NCBI GenBank assembly: GCA_900539945.1
Contig: UQDV01000010.1
Location: 1 to 64,000, forward strand
Length of the DNA stretch: 64,000 nucleotides
Direction of reading: 5' to 3'
Source of the DNA: an uncultured Faecalibacterium sp.
GTDB lineage: Bacteria > Bacillota > Clostridia > Oscillospirales > Ruminococcaceae
Part shown: positions 41,355-49,450 of the stretch, piece by piece
How the letters are laid out: every line of letters starts with the position of its first letter
Numbering within the stretch: the stretch's first letter is position 1
Position numbers and translations under genes: made by a program
The notes under the pieces: model-generated
What the model saw: only the letters and a program-made list of their open reading frames with translations
The model's database searches: none
Told to the model about the DNA's origin: nothing

Positions 41355-43394
41355 ATGGCATATACCGACGATTGGGAATCCCTTATGAACGGCGTATTCG
41401 GCGCAGGCGGGCGCGTGAAATTTGGTTCCGGAGCTGCGCAGCCGGACACAAAGGCAAAGACCGGGGGCCTGCCGGACCTGAACGCGGCCCTTCTGGAGCA
41501 GCAGAAACAGCTGGACGAGCTGCTGAAAAAGCAGAATGCCCAGCTGAAAAAGCAGGATGCCGACACCCAGACGGCGCTGGAAAACAGCCGTCAGATGCTG
41601 CGGGACATGGAGAATGACGGCCTGCTGGCCAAAGGCACCGCCGACACGAAGCCGGAGCATCTGGGCAGCTTTGAAGGGCTGGCGACCGAGGTGAAAAAGA
41701 CCGTGCTGGGGCAGGACGCCTTTGTGGACGGTGTGGTGCGGGCCATGCGGCGGCCCTTTGTTCTGGGCACCGAGGCCCCGGTGGCCCGCAACGTGATCCT
41801 GCTGAGCGGTGCGCCCGGCACCGGGCGGCACTTTGCGCTGGAGGAGACAGCCCGCATCATGGCGGCCCGCGGCCTGCTGCAGAGCGATAAGACCGCCGTG
41901 CTGGACCTGGCCCTGTACCCGGATGCCGGGTCCGAAAAGCTGTTTTTGCAGGACCTGTATGCCGCTCTGCACGCCCCCGGCGAGATCCTGATCTTTGAGC
42001 ACTACGAGAGCTGCTACCCCGGCTTTTTAAAAACCATCGCCGACCTTGCCACCAGGGGCAGCGCACCGCTGTCCAGCCGGTACCTGGTCAACAAGGAGGG
42101 CATTCTGGTGGATGCCGGTACCGCGCTGGCGCCCGGTGCGGTGAGCCGCATCGACCCCTGCGGAAAGTACCTGATCTTCTTCTCCCACAAGGGCCGGGAG
42201 GTGCTGGCCGACAAGTTCGGTGCGCCCTTTGTTTCGGCGGTGGGGGACGTGTGTACCACCACCGCCTTTGCACGGGAAGATCTGGCCGCTATGGCGGCGC
42301 AGGAGCTGAACGCGCTGGCCCAGAAGGTGCGCACCCGGCTGGGGCTCACCCTTACTGCCGGGGCAGACGTGCGGGACTATGTGGCCGCCCAGTGCTCCAA
42401 GGAGAAGGGCGCGGCCGGTCTGAAGCTGTGCTGTGACCGCATCTTCCGCGCCCTGAGTGAATACTGCCTGCAGACCGATACGGCCCTTACCGGCACCGTG
42501 GCCCTGACTGCCGTGCCGGAGGGGCTGCAGTTTGCCCTGAACGGGGCCGCCCCGGCAGACCTGTTCAGCCTGCTGCCGACGGAGTACACCGGTGCTGTGG
42601 ACGAGATCCGCGCCGAGCTGGACGCGCTGGTGGGCCTTGCCCCGGTCAAGGACTATGTGTTCGGTCTGGCAGACAACCTGCAGGTGCAGCAGCGCCGCGC
42701 CGCCGCCGGGTTCAAGACGGCCAGCCTGTCCATGCATATGATCTTCACCGGCAACCCCGGCACCGGCAAGACCACCATCGCCCGGCTGGTGGCAAAGTAC
42801 CTCAAGGCCATCGGGGCGCTCAAGGGCGGCCAACTGGTGGAGGTGAGCCGCGGCGACCTGGTGGGCCGCTACACCGGCCACACCGCCCCGCTGACCAACA
42901 GCGTCATCCAGAGTGCACTGGGCGGTGTGCTGTTCATCGACGAGGCCTACAGCCTGTACCGCGGCGAGCAGGACAGCTTCGGGCTGGAAGCCATCGACAC
43001 CCTTGTGAAGGGCATGGAGGACCACCGCGACGAACTGGTGGTGATCCTGGCCGGGTATACCAAAGAGATGGAAGTGTTCCTCACGGCCAACAGCGGCCTT
43101 GCCAGCCGCTTCCCGAACAAGGTGGAATTCCCGGATTACACCGCCGACGAGCTGCTGGACATCACCACCGTGCTGGCCAAAGGCAAGGGCTACCGGCTGG
43201 ACGAAAGCTGCACCTTCCCGCTGCTGGGCTACTACAAGCGCCGTCAGGCGCTGGACAGCCGCACCGCCGGCAACGGCCGCCTTGCCCGCAACACGCTGGA
43301 AAAGGCCATCTTCAACCAGAGCCGCCGCCTTGTGGCAGAGCCCAACGCCCCGCTGGACCTGATCTTGCCCAGCGACCTGGAATTTGACGAATGA
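41355..43394 (+). CDS. Tandem AAA+ ATPase, C-terminal half CbxX/SpoVK-like
   Basis: A 679-residue protein. Residues about 35-90 are a Gln/Lys-rich coiled coil. The first AAA+ domain (about 110-360) resembles a Clp-type D2 module (AFVDGVVRAMRRPF, then GAPGTGRH in place of Walker A, so Lys is missing). A second AAA+ domain (about 425-679) of the CbxX/CfqX/SpoVK family has GNPGTGKTT (about 466-474), VLFIDEAYSL (about 525-534) and the arginine-containing SGLASRFPN. SpoVK is a spore-maturation ATPase and CbbX remodels Rubisco; the target here is unknown. The RBS is GGGAGGG. It is monocistronic. Confidence 0.82.
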   Translation: MAYTDDWESLMNGVFGAGGRVKFGSGAAQPDTKAKTGGLPDLNAALLEQQKQLDELLKKQNAQLKKQDADTQTALENSRQMLRDMENDGLLAKGTADTKPEHLGSFEGLATEVKKTVLGQDAFVDGVVRAMRRPFVLGTEAPVARNVILLSGAPGTGRHFALEETARIMAARGLLQSDKTAVLDLALYPDAGSEKLFLQDLYAALHAPGEILIFEHYESCYPGFLKTIADLATRGSAPLSSRYLVNKEGILVDAGTALAPGAVSRIDPCGKYLIFFSHKGREVLADKFGAPFVSAVGDVCTTTAFAREDLAAMAAQELNALAQKVRTRLGLTLTAGADVRDYVAAQCSKEKGAAGLKLCCDRIFRALSEYCLQTDTALTGTVALTAVPEGLQFALNGAAPADLFSLLPTEYTGAVDEIRAELDALVGLAPVKDYVFGLADNLQVQQRRAAAGFKTASLSMHMIFTGNPGTGKTTIARLVAKYLKAIGALKGGQLVEVSRGDLVGRYTGHTAPLTNSVIQSALGGVLFIDEAYSLYRGEQDSFGLEAIDTLVKGMEDHRDELVVILAGYTKEMEVFLTANSGLASRFPNKVEFPDYTADELLDITTVLAKGKGYRLDESCTFPLLGYYKRRQALDSRTAGNGRLARNTLEKAIFNQSRRLVAEPNAPLDLILPSDLEFDE

Positions 43395-43414
43395 GAAAGA
43401 ATTATTTATAACGA

Positions 43415-43452
43415 ACGAACCCCCGGCAGGCTGCGGCCTGCCGGGGGTTCGT
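43415..43452. terminator. Hairpin between convergent AAA+ and WYL genes
   Basis: A near-perfect 15-bp stem (CGAACCCCCGGCAGG / CCTGCCGGGGGTTCG). T-runs are weak on both sides, but its position suggests termination for both genes. Confidence 0.72.
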
Positions 43453-43462
43453 TGATTCTGGA

Positions 43463-44419
43463 TCAGTTGTGCTGCTCGGCCAGCTCCTGCACCATGTCGT
43501 GCAGGCCCTGCCGTACTTCGGCGGGGGAGGTGACCTCCACCTTGCCGCCAAAACCGCAGACCCAGCCGTAAAACTGGTCGCTCACGCAGACCGGGACATC
43601 AAAGTGGAAGTACCCGTCTGCTTCCGGCAAAAAGAGAGTGTCCTGCCCGAAGCGGTCCCGCATGGCGGCTTCCAGGTCGGCGGTGCAGCGCAGGGTCACC
43701 CGGTATTCCGGCCCGCCGAACATGTTGAAATGCTTGCGCAGATAGCTGGGCAGGTCGAAGGCGGCAAAGGCCTCCTTGCCCCGGCGGGGGCGGTCCAGCA
43801 CCTTGACGTAGGACATGCGGTCCACCCGGTAGTTGCGGATGTTGGCGGGATCCTTTTCATCCTGGTAGGCGATGAGGTAGTAGCAGCCGCCCTCCCAGGC
43901 CAGCTGCCAGGGGCTGACCGTCCAGGTGCTGTTGTTCTTGTAGCGGAACTGCACCAGCCGCCCGGCGCTGATGGCCGTGTGCAGCGCGTCGATGCTGTAC
44001 AGCAAGGTGCGGCTGTCGGCCTTGGGGCGGCCGTCTACATACACCTGACGCTGCAGCTGGGTGCCCTCGTACTCGGAGCACAGGGCCTCCAGCTTGCGGA
44101 TGAGCTTTTTGCTGGTGCGTGCCGAGATGACCTTGCTGGCCTGCACAGCGTCCACCAGCAGCTTGAGCTCGGAAAGCTCGAAGGCACGGCTGGCCATCCA
44201 GTAGCCGCCGCCGCGCCCGCGCCGCAGCTGGATGTCGTAGCCCAGCGCGCACAGGGTGTCGATGTCGCTGTAGATGCTCTTGCGCTCGGCCAGAATGCCC
44301 TGCTGTTCCAGCAGTTCCACCAGCTGGGGCACGTTCAGCAGGTGGTTTTCGTCGGTTTTCTGCTCAAAGATGTGCAGCAATGCCAGGAGCTTGGTCTTTT
44401 GTCCTTCCTGCTTGGGCAT
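43463..44419 (-). CDS. WYL-domain transcriptional regulator
   Basis: A 318-residue regulator. The N-terminal winged HTH (about residues 8-75, LLNVPQLVELLEQQGILAERKSIYSDIDTLCALGYDI) precedes a WYL domain (about 145-230, LVQFRYKNNSTWTVSPWQLAWEGGCYYLIAYQDE) and a C-terminal WCX-like region. WYL proteins bind small ligands or nucleic acid and control varied genes. It starts 20 bp after tyrA on the same strand, making it the distal gene of the aromatic operon; whether it regulates that operon is unknown. The RBS is GGGAGG. Confidence 0.88.
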   Translation of the reverse strand: MPKQEGQKTKLLALLHIFEQKTDENHLLNVPQLVELLEQQGILAERKSIYSDIDTLCALGYDIQLRRGRGGGYWMASRAFELSELKLLVDAVQASKVISARTSKKLIRKLEALCSEYEGTQLQRQVYVDGRPKADSRTLLYSIDALHTAISAGRLVQFRYKNNSTWTVSPWQLAWEGGCYYLIAYQDEKDPANIRNYRVDRMSYVKVLDRPRRGKEAFAAFDLPSYLRKHFNMFGGPEYRVTLRCTADLEAAMRDRFGQDTLFLPEADGYFHFDVPVCVSDQFYGWVCGFGGKVEVTSPAEVRQGLHDMVQELAEQHN

Positions 44420-44439
44420 GGCGGAATACCTCCCTTGTT

Positions 44440-45300
44440 TTACGGCAGCTTTTTGTCAAAGGCAGCGCGGCGCTGGGTGGACAGGCGGAACATCTCTTCC
44501 AGCTTGTCCCGGTCGTCGGCCACGAGGGCGTTGCGCATTTCGCGCAGGGCCGCATCGAACTGGTCGATCTCGCTGATCAGGTTTTCCTTGTTCCACAGGA
44601 ACAGTTCCGCCCACATTTTGTCGTTGATGCGGGCAATGCGGGTCAGATCCCGGAAGGAGTCACCGGTGTACTCGCACAGCGAGGTGTTGTCGTTGGCGCA
44701 CATCAGGCTCACGGCGATGGCGTGGCACAGCTGGCTGACGTAGCCGATCATTTTGTCGTGCTCCTGCACGGTCAGGGTGCAGATGTGCTTGAAGCCCAGC
44801 ACTTCTGCCAGCTCCTTTGCCCACTGGATGGCCTCCGGGGTGTTCTTGTCGGTGGGGGTGATGATGAAGTTGGCCGGGGCAAAGTTCACCTCGGCAGCGT
44901 GCTCCACGCTGGAGGTCTCACGGCCTGCCATGGGGTGGCTGGCAATGAACTCCACCCCTGCCGGGCACATGGCCTGTACCGGCTCCACAAGGCCGGTCTT
45001 GACGCCGGACACATCCGTGAAGATGCAGCCGGGCTTGAGGAGCGGGCCGTAGGCTTTGAACCATTCCAGCAGGGCCGTGGGGTACAGGCCAAAGATGATG
45101 TGGTCGGCCTGCTGCACCAGATCTTCAAAATCATGGGTCTTGCCGCTGGCAATGTAGCCGTGGTCGAGGGCATATTGCAGGTGCCCCTCGCTGCGGTTGA
45201 TGCCGTCCACATGGAAACCGGCTTTGGTCAGCTCCAGGGCATACTTGCCGCCCAGCAGACCAAGACCCACCACGAGATAACGTTTTGTTTTGTCAAGCAT
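44440..45300 (-). CDS. tyrA: Prephenate dehydrogenase
   Basis: A 286-residue TyrA that oxidatively decarboxylates prephenate to 4-hydroxyphenylpyruvate for tyrosine. The NAD-binding motif VVGLGLLGGKYALEL (about residues 9-23) is intact. The catalytic-His segment is FIASHPMAGRE (about 118-128), with the helical C-terminal dimerisation domain after it. There is no ACT regulatory domain, unlike many Gram-positive TyrA proteins, so tyrosine feedback through this protein is uncertain. Its start overlaps the aroA stop by 8 bp. The RBS is GGAGG. Confidence 0.94.
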   Translation of the reverse strand: MLDKTKRYLVVGLGLLGGKYALELTKAGFHVDGINRSEGHLQYALDHGYIASGKTHDFEDLVQQADHIIFGLYPTALLEWFKAYGPLLKPGCIFTDVSGVKTGLVEPVQAMCPAGVEFIASHPMAGRETSSVEHAAEVNFAPANFIITPTDKNTPEAIQWAKELAEVLGFKHICTLTVQEHDKMIGYVSQLCHAIAVSLMCANDNTSLCEYTGDSFRDLTRIARINDKMWAELFLWNKENLISEIDQFDAALREMRNALVADDRDKLEEMFRLSTQRRAAFDKKLP

Positions 45301-46564
45301 ATTCTACCTCCACACCCAAAGGCCGGATGGCTGCAAAGAAATTCGGCCAGCTCTTCTGGATGGCTTCGGCGTCATCCACAGTCAGGGGCAGCCCGGCGGC
45401 TGCGCTCAGCACCGCAAGGCTCATGACCACCCGGTGGTCGTTGTGCCCGTGCAGAATGCCTTCCGGCGCGTGCAGATGCTCGGCGCAGCCGTGCACCGTG
45501 ATGGTGCCGCCCTCGCTTTCCAGCACGCCGCCGCAGGCCCGCAGCTCGGCTTCCATGGCGGCGATGCGGTCGCTCTCCTTCAGGCGCAGGCGCTCGGCGT
45601 TGCGGATGACGGTGGTGCCCTCACACAGCAGGCCCAGCACCATGAGCACAGGGCCAAGGTCCGGGCAGTCGGCCAGGTCGATGTCCACCCCGTGCAGGGG
45701 CGCCTTTGCAAAGGTGACGGTGTCCCCCTCACGGGTGAACTGTGCGCCGCACCGGCGCAGGATATCCAGAATGACCGCGTCGCCCTGCAGGGTGTCCGGG
45801 GAAAGGCCGGTGACGGTCACCCCGCCGCACACGGCACCCAGCACCGCCGGGAAGGCCGCCTGACTGTAGTCGCCCTCTACGGCGTGATCGCAGGGGTGAT
45901 AGTGCTGGCGGCCCGGCAGGGCCAGCGTATTCCCATCCAGCCAGCGGCTGGTCACCCCAAAGGCGGCCTGCACCGCGCGGGTCATGTCGATGTAGCTGCG
46001 GCTCTCCACCGGCGGGATGAGGTGCAGGGTGCTGTCGCCGTCCAGCAGGGGCAGGGCGAACAACAGCCCGCTGATGAACTGGCTGGACACATTGCCCGCC
46101 AGCCGGTATTCCCCCGGTGTGAGGGCACCGGCCACGGTCAGACCGGCAGAGGTCTGTTCAAACCGTAGATCCTGCTCCCGGTACAACGTTTCGTAGACCG
46201 ACTGGGGCCGCTCCATGAGCCGCCCGCGGCCGGTAAAGGTCACTTCCTGCCCGGTGAGGCTGGCAATGGGGATGAGGAACCGCAGGGTGCTGCCGCTCTC
46301 GCAGCAGTCCACCGGGGCAGTGAGGGGGGCAAACCGGCCCAGCCCTTCCACCACGGCATCTGCGGGGCCGGTGGTCACCCGGGCACACAGCTGGCCTGCG
46401 GCGGCCAGCGTGGCGGAGATGTCCTTACTGAATTCCAGATTTGTGATGTGGGAGCTGCCTGTGGCCAGCGCCGCACACAGCACGGCCCGGTGGGCCATGC
46501 TCTTGCTGGGCGGGGCTGTGATGCTCCCGCCGATGGGGCGGGAAGAATGAATGGTTACCAGCAT
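45293..46564 (-). CDS. aroA: 3-phosphoshikimate 1-carboxyvinyltransferase (EPSP synthase)
   Basis: A 423-residue two-domain enzyme transferring enolpyruvate from PEP to shikimate 3-phosphate. Visible family segments are GSITAPPSKSMAHRAVLCAALATG (about residues 13-36), CCESGSTLRFLIPIA (about 88-102), GNVSSQFISGLLFALPLL (phosphate/shikimate binding) and AERLRLKESDRI near residue 330, then DHRVVMSLAV. It is the seventh gene of the operon, 6 bp after aroF, and overlaps tyrA. Confidence 0.96.
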   Translation of the reverse strand: MLVTIHSSRPIGGSITAPPSKSMAHRAVLCAALATGSSHITNLEFSKDISATLAAAGQLCARVTTGPADAVVEGLGRFAPLTAPVDCCESGSTLRFLIPIASLTGQEVTFTGRGRLMERPQSVYETLYREQDLRFEQTSAGLTVAGALTPGEYRLAGNVSSQFISGLLFALPLLDGDSTLHLIPPVESRSYIDMTRAVQAAFGVTSRWLDGNTLALPGRQHYHPCDHAVEGDYSQAAFPAVLGAVCGGVTVTGLSPDTLQGDAVILDILRRCGAQFTREGDTVTFAKAPLHGVDIDLADCPDLGPVLMVLGLLCEGTTVIRNAERLRLKESDRIAAMEAELRACGGVLESEGGTITVHGCAEHLHAPEGILHGHNDHRVVMSLAVLSAAAGLPLTVDDAEAIQKSWPNFFAAIRPLGVEVEYA

Positions 46565-46570
46565 AGGCCG

Positions 46571-47587
46571 TTACATATCGCGGCCGATGGCCCATGCCAC
46601 CTGGCGGCACTTGGCCATGGCCTGTGCAAAGGCGTCCGGGGTCAGGCACTGGGCACCGTCGCTCCAGGCGTGGCGGGGGTCATAGTGCACCTCCACCTCC
46701 AGACCGTCGGCACCGGCGGCCACAGCGGCGATCATCATGGGTTCCACGAGGTTTGCCTTGCCGGTGGCGTGGCTGGGGTCCACGATGACGGGCAGGTGGG
46801 TCTTTTCGTGGATGAGGGGCACGGCAGACAGGTCCAGCGTGTTGCGGGTGTACTTTTCAAAGGTGCGGATGCCGCGCTCGCACAGGATGACCTGCTCGTT
46901 GCCGCCTGCCATGATGTACTCGGCGCTCATGATCCACTCCTCGATGGTGTTGCACAGGCCGCGCTTGAGCAGCACGGGCTTGTGCATCTTGCCCACGGCC
47001 TTGAGCAGCTGGAAGTTCTGCATGTTGCGGGCACCGATCTGCACCACGTCCACATACTCCTCAAACTCCGGGATGCGGTCCTCGCTCATCAGCTCGGACA
47101 CGATGGGCAGGCCGGTGGCCTCGCGGGCCTTGACCATGTCCAGGATGCCCTCGGTCTCCAGACCCTGGAAGGAGTAGGGAGAGGTACGGGGCTTGTAGGC
47201 ACCGCCGCGGAACAGGGCCGCGCCGCCGGCCTTGACGCTCTGTGCGATGCGCAGAGCCTGCTCGGCACCCTCGATGCTGCAGGGGCCTGCCATGACGGCA
47301 ATCTTTTCCTTGCCGCCGATCTTCACGCCGCCGCAGTCAATGACCGAATCGGCGGGGTGGAACAGGCGGTTGGCGCGCTTGTACGGGGCAGACACGCGGG
47401 TGACGTTGTCGATCCAGGGGTTGGCCAGCACGTCCCCCTCGTCGATCTTGGTGGTGTCGCCCACCAGACCGAACACGTTGTAGTCCTTGCCGGTGATCAG
47501 GGTCACGTCCAGACCCTGATGCTCGAACTTGTCAACGATCTTTTCCAGTTCTTCCTTCGGGGTGCCTTTCTTGGTGGAGATGATCAT
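46571..47587 (-). CDS. aroF: 3-deoxy-7-phosphoheptulonate (DAHP) synthase
   Basis: A 338-residue enzyme for the first committed step (PEP + erythrose-4-phosphate). It is the type I-beta form: a ferredoxin-like regulatory domain (about residues 1-68) precedes the KDO8P/DAHP barrel with AVMAGPCSIEGAEQALRIA (about 96-114), FRGGAYKPRTSPYSFQG, QIGARNMQNFQLL, KRGLCNTIEEW and PVIVDPSHATGK. The N-terminal domain in such enzymes mediates inhibition by aromatic products. It lies downstream of aroQ, separated by a palindromic repeat. Confidence 0.96.
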   Translation of the reverse strand: MIISTKKGTPKEELEKIVDKFEHQGLDVTLITGKDYNVFGLVGDTTKIDEGDVLANPWIDNVTRVSAPYKRANRLFHPADSVIDCGGVKIGGKEKIAVMAGPCSIEGAEQALRIAQSVKAGGAALFRGGAYKPRTSPYSFQGLETEGILDMVKAREATGLPIVSELMSEDRIPEFEEYVDVVQIGARNMQNFQLLKAVGKMHKPVLLKRGLCNTIEEWIMSAEYIMAGGNEQVILCERGIRTFEKYTRNTLDLSAVPLIHEKTHLPVIVDPSHATGKANLVEPMMIAAVAAGADGLEVEVHYDPRHAWSDGAQCLTPDAFAQAMAKCRQVAWAIGRDM

Positions 47588-47615
47588 GGTTTATGGTTCC
47601 TTTCTGGTTTTAGAA

Positions 47616-47735
47616 AACCCTCTCCGTCATCGCTGCGGATGCCACCTCCCCCGAAGGGGAAGGTTTTATAGCGTGCCCGGGGCAGAACAGCTCCCCCCCT
47701 CGGGGGAGCTGTCGCCGCAGGCGACTGAGAGGGTT
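47616..47735. mobile_element. MITE-like palindromic repeat inside the aromatic operon (copy 3)
   Basis: A 120-bp element with terminal inverted repeats AACCCTCTCCGTC / GACTGAGAGGGTT (one mismatch) and an internal AGCTCCCCCCCTCGGGGGAGCT palindrome. A GCCGCAGGCGAC block sits near the right end, also seen (as GTCGCCTGCGGC) in the 9788 copy. It occupies nearly all of the aroQ-aroF gap and will fold strongly in the operon mRNA. Confidence 0.8.
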
Positions 47736-47741
47736 CGTTTT

Positions 47742-48206
47742 TCACATCACGATATGGGCTTGGGGGGAGCCGTCCAGGCGCAGCAGCTGGGCCAGATAGG
47801 CACAGGCGTGCAGGTAACCCTGGGGTCCCTGGCCGATGAAATGTCCCTGACAGCCAAAGGACACCACGTCCGTTTTGCGGAAGGGCTCCCGCTCGTCCGG
47901 GGCGGTGAGCAGCACTTCCACGGCAGGCACACCGCACAGCCGCAGCGCGTCCAGAATGGCCACGCTGGTGTGGGCGTAGCCGCCGGGGTTGAGCACGATG
48001 CCGTCCACCCGCCCGGCGGCGGCCTGGATCTCGTCGATCAGGTCGCCCTCGTGGTTGGTCTGGCACACGTCGGTCTCAATGCCCATCTGGTCGCAGCCGG
48101 ACTGCACATAGTCCATCATGCCGTTGTAGTCCAGCTCACCGGGCATGCCCGGCTCCGAGTAGCGCTGCAGGTTGACGTTGGGCCCGTTAAGAATCAAAAA
48201 TTTCAT
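47742..48206 (-). CDS. aroQ: Type II 3-dehydroquinate dehydratase, divergent
   Basis: A 154-residue protein with the overall AroQ fold: FLILNGPNVN (residues 3-12), NHEGDLIDEIQ, IVLNPGGYAHTSVAILDAL and IGQGPQGY. Context leaves little doubt about the intended step (dehydroquinate to dehydroshikimate). However, the flexible loop that normally reads R-E-P-x-x-Y-G is YSEPGMPG, losing the catalytic Arg and Tyr. The HxSN motif is LLTA (EVLLTAPDEREPFR). The GGYxHTS His and the FR arginine remain. The start at 48206 has GGAGG 7 nt upstream and overlaps the aroEK 3' end by 20 bp. Confidence 0.85.
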   Translation of the reverse strand: MKFLILNGPNVNLQRYSEPGMPGELDYNGMMDYVQSGCDQMGIETDVCQTNHEGDLIDEIQAAAGRVDGIVLNPGGYAHTSVAILDALRLCGVPAVEVLLTAPDEREPFRKTDVVSFGCQGHFIGQGPQGYLHACAYLAQLLRLDGSPQAHIVM

Positions 48207-49449
48207 CCAAAGCCTCCATGGCGGCCCGCAGAGCATCCTCCAGCGTGCCGGTATTGGGCACCACCGCGTCAGCGGCGGCCCGGTACAGCGGGCGGCGCTG
48301 GGCCTCCATGGTGCGCAGCGCCTCCATGCTGGAGGAGAGCGGGCGGCTGCCGCCCACGGCCAGTGCTTCCACCGGTCGGTCGATGAACAGCACCACGCCG
48401 TTCTGATGCAGGGCCCGCAGATTTTCGGGCCGCTTCACCACGCCGCCGCCGCAGGACAGCAGCTGGCGGTTCTCCTTGCCGAAGCGGGTGGTCTGCTCGG
48501 TCTCTTTTGCACGGAAGCCGTCCTCGCCCTCGGCGGCAAAGATGTCCGGGATGCTGCGCCCGTCGGCCTTGACGATCGCGTCGTCCAGGTCCACGAAGGT
48601 GCGGCCCAGCCGCTTTGCCAGCAGTTTGCCCAGCGTGGTCTTGCCGGAAGAAGGCATGCCGATGAGGGCAATGTTCAGCGTGTCCCGGCGCAGGGCCGCC
48701 GTGATGCGCCGGATCTCGGCGGGGGCGTCCTCGAATTTGCGGTCCAGGAAATATTCGGCCGCATACACGGCCTGTGCTACCAGCATCTCCAGACCGCCTA
48801 CGGCCACCGGAACCCCGGCTTCTTCGGCCCGGAGGATGAGTTCCGTTTTGTCGGGATTGTATACCACGTCCACTACGGCTTCCAGCCCGGGCATGGCGGC
48901 CACATCCAGATTGCACACCCCCACATTGGGGTACATGCCGGCGGGCGTGGTGTTGATGACGATCTGTGCACCACTGCGCACGGCTTCTGCATAGCTCAGC
49001 TCGCCCGTTTCCGGGTCCGGATGGCGGCTGACCGTGAGCACCTTTGCGGCACCCTTGTCCCGCGCCACGGCGCTGGTGGTGTTGTGGGTGCCGCCGGTGC
49101 CAAGGATGAGCACCGTCCGGCCTGCAAAGTCCACGCCGCGGGCGTCGCACAGGTGGGCAAAGCCGAGGTAATCGGTGTTGTACCCGTACAGCAGGCCGTT
49201 CTTGTTCACCACGGTGTTCACGGCCCCGATGGCCTTGGCCCGGGGGTCGATGTAGGAGCAGTATTCCATGACCAGTCTCTTGTAGGGGATGGTCACGTTG
49301 ATGGCCCGGAACTGCCGCTTGGTCAGAAAGGCACGGGCCTCTTCCTCGGTGGGCAGGGGGCACAGGTCGTATTTGTAGCCGCAGAGCATCTCGTGGATGA
49401 TCTTGGAGTAGGAGTGGCCGAGCCTTGCCCCGATAAGTCCGTATTCCAT
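48187..49449 (-). CDS. aroEK: Shikimate dehydrogenase-shikimate kinase fusion
   Basis: A 420-residue bifunctional protein. The AroE part (about residues 1-250) has GHSYSKIIHEML, NVTIPYKRLVMEYC and GAVNTVVNKNGLLYGYNTD for shikimate, and LILGTGGTHNTT for NADP. The AroK part (about 258-420) has the P-loop GMPSSGKTTLGKLLA, the FVDLDD shikimate motif, and the lid-region segments EGEDGFRAKE and SCGGGVV. It reduces dehydroshikimate and then phosphorylates shikimate. It lies 1 bp after aroC and overlaps aroQ. Confidence 0.95.
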   Translation of the reverse strand: MEYGLIGARLGHSYSKIIHEMLCGYKYDLCPLPTEEEARAFLTKRQFRAINVTIPYKRLVMEYCSYIDPRAKAIGAVNTVVNKNGLLYGYNTDYLGFAHLCDARGVDFAGRTVLILGTGGTHNTTSAVARDKGAAKVLTVSRHPDPETGELSYAEAVRSGAQIVINTTPAGMYPNVGVCNLDVAAMPGLEAVVDVVYNPDKTELILRAEEAGVPVAVGGLEMLVAQAVYAAEYFLDRKFEDAPAEIRRITAALRRDTLNIALIGMPSSGKTTLGKLLAKRLGRTFVDLDDAIVKADGRSIPDIFAAEGEDGFRAKETEQTTRFGKENRQLLSCGGGVVKRPENLRALHQNGVVLFIDRPVEALAVGGSRPLSSSMEALRTMEAQRRPLYRAAADAVVPNTGTLEDALRAAMEALDEIFDS

Positions 49450-49450
49450 A

